Shown piece by piece: positions 25,291 to 34,990 of a stretch of DNA of 64,000 nt (position 1 is the first letter of the stretch; the number at the start of each line of letters is the position of its first letter). The notes below the pieces were generated by a model. It made no database searches. It saw only the letters and a list, made by a program, of their open reading frames with translations, and had not been told where the DNA came from. The position numbers and the translations under genes were made by a program. The DNA is from Lonepinella sp051851555 (lineage in GTDB: Bacteria > Pseudomonadota > Gammaproteobacteria > Enterobacterales > Pasteurellaceae). Where the stretch lies: positions 145,012 to 209,011 of the forward strand of contig NZ_JBPDVH010000004.1 of NCBI RefSeq assembly GCF_051851555.1, given 5' to 3'.

Positions 25291-27201
25291 TTACATTTTA
25301 CGCATCATCACTAAGAAATAACTGCCACCCAGTAGGGTTGCTACTAGACCTGCAGGAATTTCATAAGGGAATAAGATTTGACGACCGAGCCAATCGGCAA
25401 CAATCATCACAGTCGCCCCCAATAACACCGCACCACTTAGTTGAGCTTTGGGTTTATGCCAACCGAAGAAATGAGCCAGATGAGGGGCGAGCAAGCCCAC
25501 GAAACTCAGCGTTCCAATGAGCAAGGTTGAGGCGGCGATTAATACCGCAGAAAATAGCATTAAAATCCACCGCACTTTGGCTAAATTTAAGCCTAGGGCT
25601 TGAGCGGTCGGGTCTTGCAACGCCAGCAAAGATAGCCAGCGGTGCAAAGGTAAACTGAATAAAAATAACACCAACGCCAACAATAGCGAGCCAATGGCTA
25701 AGGTGGGCGTAGCTTGATAGGTGGATCCTGATGTCCACGCCAATAATTGTTGCCATTTGTAATCGCCCGATGCTAGCACTAAACGTCGTACCGCATCAAA
25801 CAAGGCGGCAATGCTAATGCCTGTTAATAGCACTTTTTCGGGCAATAATTGGTGGCGTAAATTTAGCCCAATAATCAAGCTCAACACCAACAATGCCCCG
25901 ATCACGCCAGCCAGCCAAAATTGCCCTTGGGTTGGGGCAGCAACGAAAAAGATCACCAGTAAAATACCAAACGCCGTTCCCGAGGTAATACCCAATAATT
26001 CAGGGCTTGCCATTGGGTTATGGCTTAAACGTTGTAATAAGGTGCCAGCTAAAGCCAACATAATACCAGCTGAAATAGCGACCACTACGCGTGGATAACG
26101 CAAGGATAAAAGTGCCGTATTCCATTGCCAACCTTGTGAAGATTTGCCAAAGAGTAACGCCACAAAAATGGCGAATAACATCAAGCTCAACAGCAAAACC
26201 GCGGTGAATTTTGTGGCAGTTTTATGGCGAGCGATAGCATCCTGTTCCCCTTGCAAACGTCCGTTATGTTTCATATTAAACATTAACCACAGCAATAACG
26301 GCGTGCCGAGTAAAGCAGTGAAAGCCCCTGTTGGCAGTTGGGTATGCCAATAATAGTCAATCAGTTGCAAAATGAGATCGGTGATTAACAGCAACATCGC
26401 CGCTAAATAAGCAGAAAGCACTAAGCGAGAACGCAAATTGGTCAGAGCAAATTGTCGTACTAAACTCGAGGCTGCCAAGCCAATAAACCCTAACATACCC
26501 ACACGGCTGACCACGATTGCCACTAAAAAGGCGGAAATCACGACACCTGCAAAACGAATCAGATTGACGGGTACGCCCAAACTTTTCGCATTGCTGTCAT
26601 TTAAGGTCAGAATTTGCAACGGGCGGAGTAATAACGCCGTGCAGACGATGGCTAACCCTAATTGCCACAGCAACTGCAAGCTATCATACCAACTTTCTTG
26701 CACTAAGGATCCTGCTCCCCACAACAATAAACCACGGCTTTCTTCGGGGTAAAATAACATTAACACAGCGGAAAATGAGCCTAAATACAGGTTGACCACA
26801 AGCCCTGCCAAAATCATTAATAACGGGGATAAGGTTTGTCGCCACGCCAACAAGAAAACCAACGCCAAGGCGGATAATGCCCCAATCAGAGCGATAAGCA
26901 CCGATCCGAGCGAAAGAAACTGCGGTGCAAAAATGGCGAGAATAAATAAGGCAAATTGCGATCCTGAGCTAACCGCAAGGGTATTATCCGATGCCAGTGG
27001 ATTGTTAATCACTTGCTGTAATAAGGTGCTGGCTAAACCCAATGCCGCCCCAGCTAAGATTGCCATTGTCAATCGAGGTAAGGTGTAGTTGCTATAAAGA
27101 AGCGTAGCAAATTCGTTTGAGCCGTTTAATTGCAATAGGGAAAGCCAACTGAGCAATAAAAGTGCGGTGAAACAAAGGGCGATATTCAGTTTTTTTACCA
27201 T
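25291..27201 (-). CDS. fhuB: Ferric hydroxamate ABC permease FhuB (double-length)
   Basis: This 636-residue inner-membrane protein consists of two homologous FecCD-type halves of roughly 310 residues each, with about 20 hydrophobic segments, as in E. coli FhuB. Each half has the AGAALGLASTLLQ / AGIMLALAGTLLQ block and a GLxxPH-like loop (GLLAPHLAHFFG in the second). Its start overlaps fhuD by 7 bases. It forms the channel on its own with FhuC. Confidence 0.92.
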   Translation of the reverse strand: MVKKLNIALCFTALLLLSWLSLLQLNGSNEFATLLYSNYTLPRLTMAILAGAALGLASTLLQQVINNPLASDNTLAVSSGSQFALFILAIFAPQFLSLGSVLIALIGALSALALVFLLAWRQTLSPLLMILAGLVVNLYLGSFSAVLMLFYPEESRGLLLWGAGSLVQESWYDSLQLLWQLGLAIVCTALLLRPLQILTLNDSNAKSLGVPVNLIRFAGVVISAFLVAIVVSRVGMLGFIGLAASSLVRQFALTNLRSRLVLSAYLAAMLLLITDLILQLIDYYWHTQLPTGAFTALLGTPLLLWLMFNMKHNGRLQGEQDAIARHKTATKFTAVLLLSLMLFAIFVALLFGKSSQGWQWNTALLSLRYPRVVVAISAGIMLALAGTLLQRLSHNPMASPELLGITSGTAFGILLVIFFVAAPTQGQFWLAGVIGALLVLSLIIGLNLRHQLLPEKVLLTGISIAALFDAVRRLVLASGDYKWQQLLAWTSGSTYQATPTLAIGSLLLALVLFLFSLPLHRWLSLLALQDPTAQALGLNLAKVRWILMLFSAVLIAASTLLIGTLSFVGLLAPHLAHFFGWHKPKAQLSGAVLLGATVMIVADWLGRQILFPYEIPAGLVATLLGGSYFLVMMRKM

Positions 27202-28049
27202 GATTCACCGCCTTGTTTTAATCCTTGGGCTAATCGTTCGGCAAAAATACGAGCTGATGGCAATGCACCAAATGTCCAAGTGGCAGGCAAAATTAACGGA
27301 TCTTTTGACAAGTTCAACTGTTGCCATAACGAATTATATTGCAATGCTTTTTCTACATTCGCAGGGTGGGGCTTCACCACAATTAATCGGGTGTTGGCAG
27401 GCAATTTAGCGAGTTCAGTAATTGCCAAATTTTCCGATCCCCATAGACTGCCGGTGTTAGCCCAAGCATTGCTAAACCCCAATTTTTCAATTACCGCACC
27501 AAATAAGCTACGGTGACCATAAAAACGTAAATGGCGAGCGTCAATAAATTGCACAATCGCTAATGGGCGTTGTTGATAGGATTCAAGCTCGGTTTTAAGC
27601 TGTTCAAAATAGGCAAAAGTTTGTTCAATCAATTTTTCGGCGTTTTCCGATTGCGAAATTAACGCACCGATTTGTCGGGTGGCATGTTGCATATTTTGCC
27701 AAATATCGCCGTCTTGATAAAAATTGACTAAATGGGTGGGGGCGAGCGGTTGTAGGCTTTCGCTTAAATTGGCAAAGAAATTGCTGTTAATAAACATATC
27801 CACCTTGATTTGCGACAGCATTTCTTTATTCGGCTGCATCCGCAGACCAAGATCAAGGGTGCTTGCAGGCAGTTTTGGCTCACCGACCCAACGTTGATAA
27901 CTCGGTTTATCACCAATCGCCACGGGCGGATTATCCAAGGAGATCAGGGTTTCTGCTACCGTCCAATCTAAGGTGGCAACAGGTATTTGAGACAAAACCT
28001 TTAGGCTCAATAAGGAAATAAACAGGCTTTTTAATAAGATTTTTAGCAT
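27195..28049 (-). CDS. fhuD: Periplasmic ferric hydroxamate-binding protein FhuD
   Basis: This 284-residue family 8 solute-binding protein has an N-terminal hydrophobic signal (about 1-20) and begins its mature part with VATLDWTVAETLISL, typical of FhuD. It has no lipobox cysteine, so it is a soluble periplasmic protein. It sits between fhuC and fhuB. Confidence 0.9.
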   Translation of the reverse strand: MLKILLKSLFISLLSLKVLSQIPVATLDWTVAETLISLDNPPVAIGDKPSYQRWVGEPKLPASTLDLGLRMQPNKEMLSQIKVDMFINSNFFANLSESLQPLAPTHLVNFYQDGDIWQNMQHATRQIGALISQSENAEKLIEQTFAYFEQLKTELESYQQRPLAIVQFIDARHLRFYGHRSLFGAVIEKLGFSNAWANTGSLWGSENLAITELAKLPANTRLIVVKPHPANVEKALQYNSLWQQLNLSKDPLILPATWTFGALPSARIFAERLAQGLKQGGESW

Positions 28050-28060
28050 CGCATTTCGCC

Positions 28061-28837
28061 TTAATAAAAAACCACTGGGGCTTGCGTATTAGGGTGAGCG
28101 ATAACATTTAATTGCAAACCATAAATTTGTTGTAAAGAATCAGGGGTAATGAGTTGTTCAGGTGTGCCTTGAGCCAACAGTTTGCCTGAGTGTAAGGCGA
28201 TCAATTCATCGCAAAATGCCGCCGCTAAATTCACATCGTGGATCACGATCACCACGCCTAAACCCAACTCTCGGCTGAGTTTTTTGATAAGTTGCATCAC
28301 TTCCACTTGATGGGCAATATCTAACGCTGCCAAGGGTTCATCAAGCAATAAAAAACGGCTTTGTTGAGCCAAAAGCATTGCCAGCCAAATGCGGGAACGT
28401 TCACCACCTGATAGCACATCAATTTGTTGATCGGCAAATTTCTCCGTATGGGTTAAAACTAAGGCATTTTGCACCGCAGTTTGATCCTGCTGTGGATTGC
28501 TTTTTAACAAACCATTCCACGCATAACGTCCAAGAGCGATTAATTCTCTGGCGGTGAGTTGGGTGTTGGTGGGCAAATGTTGTGGCAAATACGCCACTTC
28601 ACGGGCAAACTCACGACTTCCCCAATGTTCAATAGCTTGATTATTAAGCAGAATTTGCCCTAATGAAGATTTTTGCTGGCGAGCCATTAATTTGATTAAG
28701 GTGGATTTACCCGACCCATTGTGTCCAATTAAGCCATACACTTTGCCGAGCTCAAATTGTAAGGAAATCGGGGAAAGCAGTTGACGAATACCCGTGGCAG
28801 TGGGAATGGCGAATGATACCTGATCTAATTGAAACAC
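28061..28837 (-). CDS. fhuC: Ferric hydroxamate ABC ATPase FhuC
   Basis: This 258-residue ATPase has Walker A GHNGSGKST (38-46), signature LSGGERSR (about 144), Walker B FLLLDEP (about 161) and the switch histidine in VIHD. It is the first gene of the fhu operon. A weak Fur-like sequence lies about 60 bases upstream. Confidence 0.93.
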   Translation of the reverse strand: MFQLDQVSFAIPTATGIRQLLSPISLQFELGKVYGLIGHNGSGKSTLIKLMARQQKSSLGQILLNNQAIEHWGSREFAREVAYLPQHLPTNTQLTARELIALGRYAWNGLLKSNPQQDQTAVQNALVLTHTEKFADQQIDVLSGGERSRIWLAMLLAQQSRFLLLDEPLAALDIAHQVEVMQLIKKLSRELGLGVVIVIHDVNLAAAFCDELIALHSGKLLAQGTPEQLITPDSLQQIYGLQLNVIAHPNTQAPVVFY

Positions 28838-28898
28838 AAAAAACCTAACAGAAAAACCCGAAAATAAAGGTTGAGCATTTTAGTCGGATTTTGTATAA

Positions 28899-28917
28899 AA
28901 TGCAAACGATTTTTATT
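28899..28917. promoter_or_regulatory. Possible Fur site upstream of fhuC
   Basis: AATGCAAACGATTTTTATT resembles degenerate Fur boxes but matches the symmetric consensus only partly. Its position upstream of an iron-uptake operon supports it; the sequence alone would not. Confidence 0.35.
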
Positions 28918-28943
28918 AGATATTTTATTATGTCTATAAGAAA

Positions 28944-28978
28944 ATCCTAAGAAAGCATTTTTACCGCTTTCTTAGGAT
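28944..28978 (-). terminator. Terminator of metF
   Basis: ATCCTAAGAAAGC (28944-28956) pairs perfectly with GCTTTCTTAGGAT (28966-28978) over 13 bp; on the minus strand it is followed by TTTCTTAT. Confidence 0.8.
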
Positions 28979-28985
28979 AAATACA

Positions 28986-29864
28986 TTACGGTCGCACACC
29001 CAACGTATGGCAAATCGCATAAGTCAATTCGCTACGATTTAAGGTATAAAAATGGAAATCGTTCACGCCCTCACGAGAAAGCACACGCACCATGTCTATT
29101 GCCACACTGGCAGCAACTAGATTACGAGTAGTTTGATCTTCATCTAAGCCCTCATACATCTTAGCCAACCAACTTGGGATTCTCACATTGGTGACACTCG
29201 ACATTTTCTGTAACTGTTTGAAATTCGTCACCGGCAAAATACCCGGTACAATTTCGGCATCAATCCCAATGGAGGCGCAACGATCACGGAAACGTAAATA
29301 GCTTTCCACATCAAAGAAAAATTGGGTAATCACATGATTGGCCCCCGCATCAATTTTGCGTTTTAAATTAATCAAATCTGCTTGAGCGGATTTCGCCTCT
29401 GGGTGTACTTCAGGATAGGCTGCCACGGAAATATCAAAATCGGCCACATCACGCAATAACGCCACTAAATCTGAGGCATAAAATGGCTTTTTCTCGTAGC
29501 CTTTGGGTTCATCACCACGCAATGCCACAATGCGGCGAATGCCACTGTCCCAGTAGTCTTTGGCAATTTGGCGCAGTTGTTCAGGCGTGGCATCAATGCC
29601 AGTTAAATGCGGCGCCGCCTCTAAGCCCGTTTGTTGTTTGATACTTTTCACAATGCTGTGTGTGCGATCCCGCTCGCCTGAATTGGCCCCATAAGTGACT
29701 GATACAAATTTCGGGTTGAGGGTTTTCAAACGGTGAATAGATGCCCACAAGGTTTCTTCCATTTTCTCTGTTTTCGGGGGGAAAAACTCAAAGGAAACGT
29801 TAATTTTGCCGTCTAAATCAGCGATATGTTGGTTTAATGTATCAATTTCTTTGGCGTAGCTCAT
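28986..29864 (-). CDS. metF: Methylenetetrahydrofolate reductase
   Basis: This flavoprotein of about 292 residues reduces 5,10-methylene-THF to 5-methyl-THF for methionine synthesis. It has the INVSFEFFPPKTEKME start block and the substrate loop TGIDATPEQLRQIAKDYW. I choose the ATG at 29864 (MSYAKEID) because AGGAG lies 8 bases upstream; an in-frame ATG seven codons earlier has no such site. A MetR-like dyad lies upstream. Confidence 0.94.
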   Translation of the reverse strand: MSYAKEIDTLNQHIADLDGKINVSFEFFPPKTEKMEETLWASIHRLKTLNPKFVSVTYGANSGERDRTHSIVKSIKQQTGLEAAPHLTGIDATPEQLRQIAKDYWDSGIRRIVALRGDEPKGYEKKPFYASDLVALLRDVADFDISVAAYPEVHPEAKSAQADLINLKRKIDAGANHVITQFFFDVESYLRFRDRCASIGIDAEIVPGILPVTNFKQLQKMSSVTNVRIPSWLAKMYEGLDEDQTTRNLVAASVAIDMVRVLSREGVNDFHFYTLNRSELTYAICHTLGVRP

Positions 29865-29964
29865 AATTTCACTCCTGTTATCCATATTCCATCAATGTGT
29901 TTCATGAGATATAAAGTAAAGCAATCATAAACATGCGTCAATTTCAAAAAATTCACTTTTTTTA

Positions 29965-29977
29965 TGAATTGAATTCA
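29965..29977. promoter_or_regulatory. MetR-like dyad upstream of metF
   Basis: TGAATTGAATTCA fits TGAA-N5-TTCA, the MetR core, except for the central base. It lies between the divergent metF and ydgA-like genes, about 100 bases before metF. Confidence 0.45.
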
Positions 29978-30050
29978 TATAAGTGTTATTTGTAGTCACC
30001 TCACAAATTCGCTATACTTTCACCAGATAAATGCACTCATTGGGAACCTC

Positions 30051-31973
30051 ATGAACAAAAAAATTAAATTCTTACTCCGCTTTTCTACGGTCGCCCTCGT
30101 GGTGGGGATTGCGGCGCAATTTTATACCAATTATCAAATCGATCAGACCATTAGCAAATTTCCTTACCAGTTAAAAGATCAATTTAATATTAACGTCACC
30201 GAAAGTAACAGTGACTTTTTCACTCGGGATTTGACCTTTAGTCTTGAGCAAAACGATCAAAAAACCGATTTTATGCACACAAAATTAACCGCACTTCCGT
30301 TGATGATTAGTGCGGAATCGGAATTTAATCCAACCTTGATTAAAAAATTAAATGAGCAATTAAATATCACCATTGATAAAAACACCATTACCAGTCAATT
30401 TTCGGTGTTTAGTGATGGGTTAAGCTCTCGTATGCTGACCGAATTTCGTGATGGCACCAATAAATCACAAACCCTAGACACAGAACTTTCCTACGATATT
30501 CAATCCAAATCCATTGCATTACAAACGGAATTATCTGGTTTCAACTATGATAAATTGTTGAAAATCACGGAGTTGAAAGGCAATTTCTTATTAACCACGC
30601 TTAGCGATAATTTATATGATTTAATCAGTGCGGATGTCAAAACCAAAAAAATTGATATCAATTTATTAGACGGAGACAATACCCATATTGGTCTGGTCAA
30701 AGGGCATTATATTATTCATAAAAAGATCGCCGAACAGGGCTATGATTTAAATCAGCAGCTCAATCAGCAAGGGATTTATCTGTCGAACAGAAACACAAAA
30801 TCTGATGACGATAAAGTGCGGGCCGAAAATGTGGCATTTTCCATTAATCGTCAAGGGATCCCGTCGCATATCTCGTTACCTGAGCAGTTAAAACAGCTAC
30901 AATCTGAGCAATTTAATTTAACCGAATTAACCAAACAATTTTTTGATTTTGTTTATAATAATCAAAAAATGGACAGCAAACTTTCGGTAGAACGGTTTAT
31001 TTTGCCTGAAAATGAAAAGGCGATTTTGGATGCCAAAGAAAGCCAGTTTGTTTTTGCCTCTGACCATCAAAATAAACAAGATTCTACATTAACATTTAAT
31101 GCCAATGTGAAAAATCTGACACTCAATCAAGACAACGATTTTGCCTTGTCTAGCACAAATTTTGCCACAGAAAACAAAATTGCCCATTTTAATGTGGACG
31201 ATTATGTGGCATTTTTAACCCAATATTTGCCCACCAGTTTACAAAGCAAACAAGCGCCACAAAAAGATCATCCGAAATTTTTGGCGGATTTAACCAAACT
31301 GGCGGAAAATACCCATTTCCAATTAGAAAGTGCGGTGAAAACGCAGGCTATTTCGGTAAAAGATCAGGGAACCGCTGACAATGTGCAATTAACCTATCGT
31401 ACTGATGTCAAAAAAGATCTGTTAGCGACACAATATCATTTGTCGTTGGATAAACTGGCGTTAAATGAAGAACAGTTACAGTTCAGCAAATTGCACTTAG
31501 ATCTCCCCACAGAAGAATTACTGACGCCTCATTTTAAGCAAGCCTATTTGTGCCAATTCTACGCCGCAATCTGTGTTACCCATTTATCCATGGAGAGCTA
31601 TCTAAAAACCGCCACGCCTTATTGGGAAACGCCAATCAAGGTGTCCAACGCTACGATTTCTGCTAACCTTGACACCTATCCGACAACGAGCAAAGCCATG
31701 CCAGTCAGTGTCAATCTCAGCGCAGAGTTGCCACAAGGTTATTTAGGGATCTTGCTTGGTAATCGAGAAAATAGCCAAGTGAAATTGGATATGACCGTGG
31801 CGGAAGATATGGCAAAAGGCGAAAAACCACAAACCGACTTTTGGCAGTATGCAGTGCCTGCCGTACAAGAACTTTTTGAATTAAAAGATGGTAAATATCA
31901 TCTTGATTTTCAATTAGATAATGGCAATATGCTGTTTAATGGCAAACCGTTTGATGCGGATCTGGTGGATTAA
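30051..31973 (+). CDS. DUF945 (YdgA-like) protein
   Basis: This 640-residue protein has an N-terminal membrane anchor (about residues 7-25) and a long, beta-rich periplasmic body with many Asn, Gln and Thr residues. It fits the DUF945 family of E. coli YdgA, an inner-membrane-anchored protein of unknown function; recent work on related large periplasmic proteins points to envelope roles, but nothing here shows which. It stands alone with a terminator shared with ruvB. Confidence 0.72.
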   Translation: MNKKIKFLLRFSTVALVVGIAAQFYTNYQIDQTISKFPYQLKDQFNINVTESNSDFFTRDLTFSLEQNDQKTDFMHTKLTALPLMISAESEFNPTLIKKLNEQLNITIDKNTITSQFSVFSDGLSSRMLTEFRDGTNKSQTLDTELSYDIQSKSIALQTELSGFNYDKLLKITELKGNFLLTTLSDNLYDLISADVKTKKIDINLLDGDNTHIGLVKGHYIIHKKIAEQGYDLNQQLNQQGIYLSNRNTKSDDDKVRAENVAFSINRQGIPSHISLPEQLKQLQSEQFNLTELTKQFFDFVYNNQKMDSKLSVERFILPENEKAILDAKESQFVFASDHQNKQDSTLTFNANVKNLTLNQDNDFALSSTNFATENKIAHFNVDDYVAFLTQYLPTSLQSKQAPQKDHPKFLADLTKLAENTHFQLESAVKTQAISVKDQGTADNVQLTYRTDVKKDLLATQYHLSLDKLALNEEQLQFSKLHLDLPTEELLTPHFKQAYLCQFYAAICVTHLSMESYLKTATPYWETPIKVSNATISANLDTYPTTSKAMPVSVNLSAELPQGYLGILLGNRENSQVKLDMTVAEDMAKGEKPQTDFWQYAVPAVQELFELKDGKYHLDFQLDNGNMLFNGKPFDADLVD

Positions 31974-31996
31974 GAAAACCGTAAAACAGGCTATCA

Positions 31997-32026
31997 AACA
32001 GGAAACGCTCTCCCCCGTTTCCTGTT
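31997..32026. terminator. Shared terminator between convergent genes
   Basis: AACAGGAAACG (31997-32007) pairs perfectly with CGTTTCCTGTT (32016-32026). It sits between the ydgA-like gene and ruvB. Confidence 0.8.
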
Positions 32027-32028
32027 TC

Positions 32029-33036
32029 TTATTCCGTTAATTTTTCTAAGCCAAAATGGCGATAAGTATGGCTTGTGGCAATGCGTCCCCTTGGTGTACG
32101 TTGCAAAAAGCCTTGTTGGATTAAATACGGCTCCAAGACATCTTCAATGGTATCCCGTTCTTCTCCAATGGCGGCGGCAATATTGTCTAACCCCACGGGA
32201 CCGCCGTCAAAACGTTCAATAATCGAGGTTAAGAATTTGCGATCCAAATAATCAAAACCGGCCTGATCAATATCCAACATAGACAAGGCTGCATGGGCAA
32301 TATCCGCAGAAATCACACCGCGGTTTTTGACATCCGCATAATCACGCACACGGCGTAATAGACGGTTGGCAATCCGTGGTGTGCCTCTTGAACGGCGAGC
32401 AATTTCAAGGGCGGCGGATTCGGATAATTCAAGATTTAAATACTTCGCACTGCGTGACACAATAAAGGTTAAATCCTCTACTGAATAAAATTCCAAGCGT
32501 TGCACAATACCAAAACGATCACGCAATGGCGACGTGAGCGATCCTGCTCTTGTAGTTGCCCCAATCAAAGTAAAGGGTGGTAAATCCAGTTTAATCGAAC
32601 GAGCAGCCGGCCCCTCGCCAATCATAATATCCAGTTGATAATCTTCCATGGCGGGATATAACACTTCTTCAATGGCGGGCGACAAGCGGTGAATTTCATC
32701 AATAAACAGCACATCATGGGGTTCAAGATTGGTGAGCATAGCCGCCAAATCCCCCGCTTTTTCTAGCACTGGGCCGGATGTGGTGCGGATATTGACGCCT
32801 AATTCATTGGCCACAATATTTGCTAACGTGGTTTTTCCCAACCCAGGTGGACCAAACACCAACAGATGATCCAAGGCATCTTGGCGTAATTTTGCCGCTT
32901 GAATAAAAATCTCCATTTGCGACCGAACTTGCGGCTGCCCGACGTAATCTGCCAACAATTTAGGGCGAATAGCACGATCTACCGCCTCATCATCTAATTT
33001 TGCCACGCCACTGATCAGGCGATCTGCTTCAATCAT
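32029..33036 (-). CDS. ruvB: Holliday junction branch migration helicase RuvB
   Basis: This 335-residue AAA+ motor has Walker A GPPGLGKTT (62-70), Walker B LFIDEIHR (108-115), and a C-terminal winged helix. It is the last gene of ruvC-ruvA-ruvB. With RuvA it drives Holliday junction migration. Confidence 0.98.
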   Translation of the reverse strand: MIEADRLISGVAKLDDEAVDRAIRPKLLADYVGQPQVRSQMEIFIQAAKLRQDALDHLLVFGPPGLGKTTLANIVANELGVNIRTTSGPVLEKAGDLAAMLTNLEPHDVLFIDEIHRLSPAIEEVLYPAMEDYQLDIMIGEGPAARSIKLDLPPFTLIGATTRAGSLTSPLRDRFGIVQRLEFYSVEDLTFIVSRSAKYLNLELSESAALEIARRSRGTPRIANRLLRRVRDYADVKNRGVISADIAHAALSMLDIDQAGFDYLDRKFLTSIIERFDGGPVGLDNIAAAIGEERDTIEDVLEPYLIQQGFLQRTPRGRIATSHTYRHFGLEKLTE

Positions 33037-33048
33037 GTTCTATCTCAC

Positions 33049-33663
33049 TTACAACGCTGCTTTTAAGGCTTCACGAATTAATTGTTCAGAAGAAAGATCG
33101 GATTTTACCACTTTTTTCACCATTTTCTCCGCATCCGTTGGTTTATAACCCAATGCAATAAGTGCAGAAACGGCATCTTCAGCAGCGACATTTTCCGCTG
33201 AAGAACCTCGTTCAACGGCAGGTAAATGGGTGCTTTCCACAAAGAAATCCCCTTGCCCAACGCCTTTAAATTTACCTTTCAATTCCACCAACAGCCGTTC
33301 CGCCGTTTTCTTACCTACACCGGGGATTTTCACCAATTTAGATAATTCCTCATGTTCAATGGCATAAGCAAAATCCGCCACTGACATTGCGGATAAAATC
33401 GCCAACGCCAACTTCGGCCCGACGCCATTGGTTTTAATTAATTCACGGAATAAACTGCGGTCAGATTTATGCGAAAAGCCAAATAAAAGGTGCGCATCTT
33501 CACGTACCACAAAATGCGTAAACAAAGTGCAATCTTGCCCCAATTCAGGTAAGTCATAAAAACTTGTCATGGGCAACAGCAATTCATAGCCCACCCCTTG
33601 CACGTCTAGCAAAATTTCAGGGGGGTGTTTTTCAATAAGTTTACCTTGTAAGCGACCGATCAT
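33049..33663 (-). CDS. ruvA: Holliday junction-binding protein RuvA
   Basis: This 204-residue protein has an N-terminal OB domain (MIGRLQGKLIEK), two helix-hairpin-helix motifs (TNGVGPKLALAIL and IPGVGKKTAERLL) and a C-terminal domain that contacts RuvB. It is 12 bases ahead of ruvB. Confidence 0.98.
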   Translation of the reverse strand: MIGRLQGKLIEKHPPEILLDVQGVGYELLLPMTSFYDLPELGQDCTLFTHFVVREDAHLLFGFSHKSDRSLFRELIKTNGVGPKLALAILSAMSVADFAYAIEHEELSKLVKIPGVGKKTAERLLVELKGKFKGVGQGDFFVESTHLPAVERGSSAENVAAEDAVSALIALGYKPTDAEKMVKKVVKSDLSSEQLIREALKAAL

Positions 33664-33723
33664 TGTTGTTTCCGTTGTTGAAAAAATTTGCTTTATTATA
33701 CTAAAAACTGAATAAAAGAACAG

Positions 33724-34296
33724 TTAAATTTTCAAGCGAAATCGCCCACGGCTATAACGGGTGCGTAAAAGTGCGGTGTATTTTTCACGAGTTTCTGTGG
33801 GTTGAGCGGTTTGGGAGATGTGCAAACTATGTTGAATGGTGTGCGCATGGGTAATCGCAATGGCTAAGGCGTCAGCCGCATCCGCTTGGGGTTTGTCGGA
33901 AAGTTTTAATAAACGGGTAACCATATCTTGCACTTGCACCTTATCGGCGGAGCCAATACCCGTCACGGTTTGCTTGACTAAACGAGCAGCATATTCAAAC
34001 ACGGGTAAATCTTGATTAACGGCGGCCACAATGGCGGTGCCACGAGCTTGACCGAGTTTTAACGCAGAATTGGGATTTTTCGCCAAAAAGACTTCTTCAA
34101 TAGCAAACATATCAGGTTGGAATTTGGTAATAATTTCCGTCACACCCGCATAAATACGTTTTAAACGGGTCGGCATATCGTCCACTTGGGTGCGAATAGC
34201 ACCAGAACCAAGATATTCTAATGTGCGTCCAGTTTGTCGAATTACCCCATATCCGGTCACTCTGGAACCGGGGTCAATGCCTAAAATAATTGCCAT
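33724..34296 (-). CDS. ruvC: Holliday junction resolvase RuvC
   Basis: This 190-residue RNase H-fold nuclease begins ILGIDPGSRVTGYG with the first catalytic acid at Asp8; the second is in FAIEEVF, and the pair of aspartates is in QADAADALAIA. It is the first gene of the ruvCAB cluster, 60 bases from ruvA. Confidence 0.97.
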   Translation of the reverse strand: MAIILGIDPGSRVTGYGVIRQTGRTLEYLGSGAIRTQVDDMPTRLKRIYAGVTEIITKFQPDMFAIEEVFLAKNPNSALKLGQARGTAIVAAVNQDLPVFEYAARLVKQTVTGIGSADKVQVQDMVTRLLKLSDKPQADAADALAIAITHAHTIQHSLHISQTAQPTETREKYTALLRTRYSRGRFRLKI

Positions 34297-34315
34297 ATTG
34301 TCCTACAAAATAAAA

Positions 34316-34339
34316 TGGGTGGAGCTTGATCCCCACCCA
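34316..34339 (-). terminator. Terminator of the lipoprotein gene
   Basis: TGGGTGG (34316-34322) pairs with CCACCCA (34333-34339); on the minus strand the stem is followed by TTTTATTTTG. Confidence 0.75.
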
Positions 34340-34359
34340 ATTATCATAACCGATTTCAA

Positions 34360-34902
34360 TTATTTATTTAATCGTTTTGTTGCTGTTTTATTCACATTAC
34401 AAAGTTTCGCTAAGATTTGATCGGATTCGGCGCCTTTTTTGAGGAAATGAATCGCATCAACCCCGTTGAAATTATCTAAAGTTAAACCCGTATCCACATT
34501 CCATTCATACTTATCTGAAACGAATGAAACCGTATCTTTGCTGTTATCATCACGTGCCAATGATACTTTTAATGCTTTTTTGCCTTTACCTAAACGTACA
34601 CTCACTGCACGAGGATCGTTATTTTCAAAGGCATAAGTTGCTGTAACGACTTTACCGGATTGGCAACGATACACCACAGATTTGTTCACCGTTGGTACTT
34701 TTTGTACTTTGACTTGTGCGGTACCGTCAATATTTTTAGCAATTTCAGCGGCTTGTGTATTGGCCGTATTTGCGGCTTGCTCCATGGCTTGCGCTTGTTT
34801 TTCTGCTTGTGCAACGGCCATTTCCTGTTCAGTTGGGCCAGAAGAACAAGCAGCTAACACCGCAGCAGCACAGATTGCAGGGATAAATTTAATTAATTTC
34901 AT
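34360..34902 (-). CDS. Lipoprotein, possibly MliC-like
   Basis: This 180-residue protein has a lipoprotein signal (LAAC, Cys19), a helical Ala/Gln/Glu-rich spacer (about 25-60) and a C-terminal domain beginning VVYRCQSGKVVTATY with a second cysteine near the end (KLCNV). The Tyr-x-Cys start and beta-strand pattern recall MliC-type lysozyme inhibitors, but the domain is longer and the key lysozyme-contact residues are not clear to me. It is inserted between ruvC and yebC, which are adjacent in H. influenzae. Function tentative. Confidence 0.6.
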   Translation of the reverse strand: MKLIKFIPAICAAAVLAACSSGPTEQEMAVAQAEKQAQAMEQAANTANTQAAEIAKNIDGTAQVKVQKVPTVNKSVVYRCQSGKVVTATYAFENNDPRAVSVRLGKGKKALKVSLARDDNSKDTVSFVSDKYEWNVDTGLTLDNFNGVDAIHFLKKGAESDQILAKLCNVNKTATKRLNK

Positions 34903-34990
34903 AAAATCTCCTTAAATAAAATAAAAGCAAAGTCTTGTTCAAAAAGACAGCTTTATCCTAGCATATCAAACCTGATAATACAAATTTATC

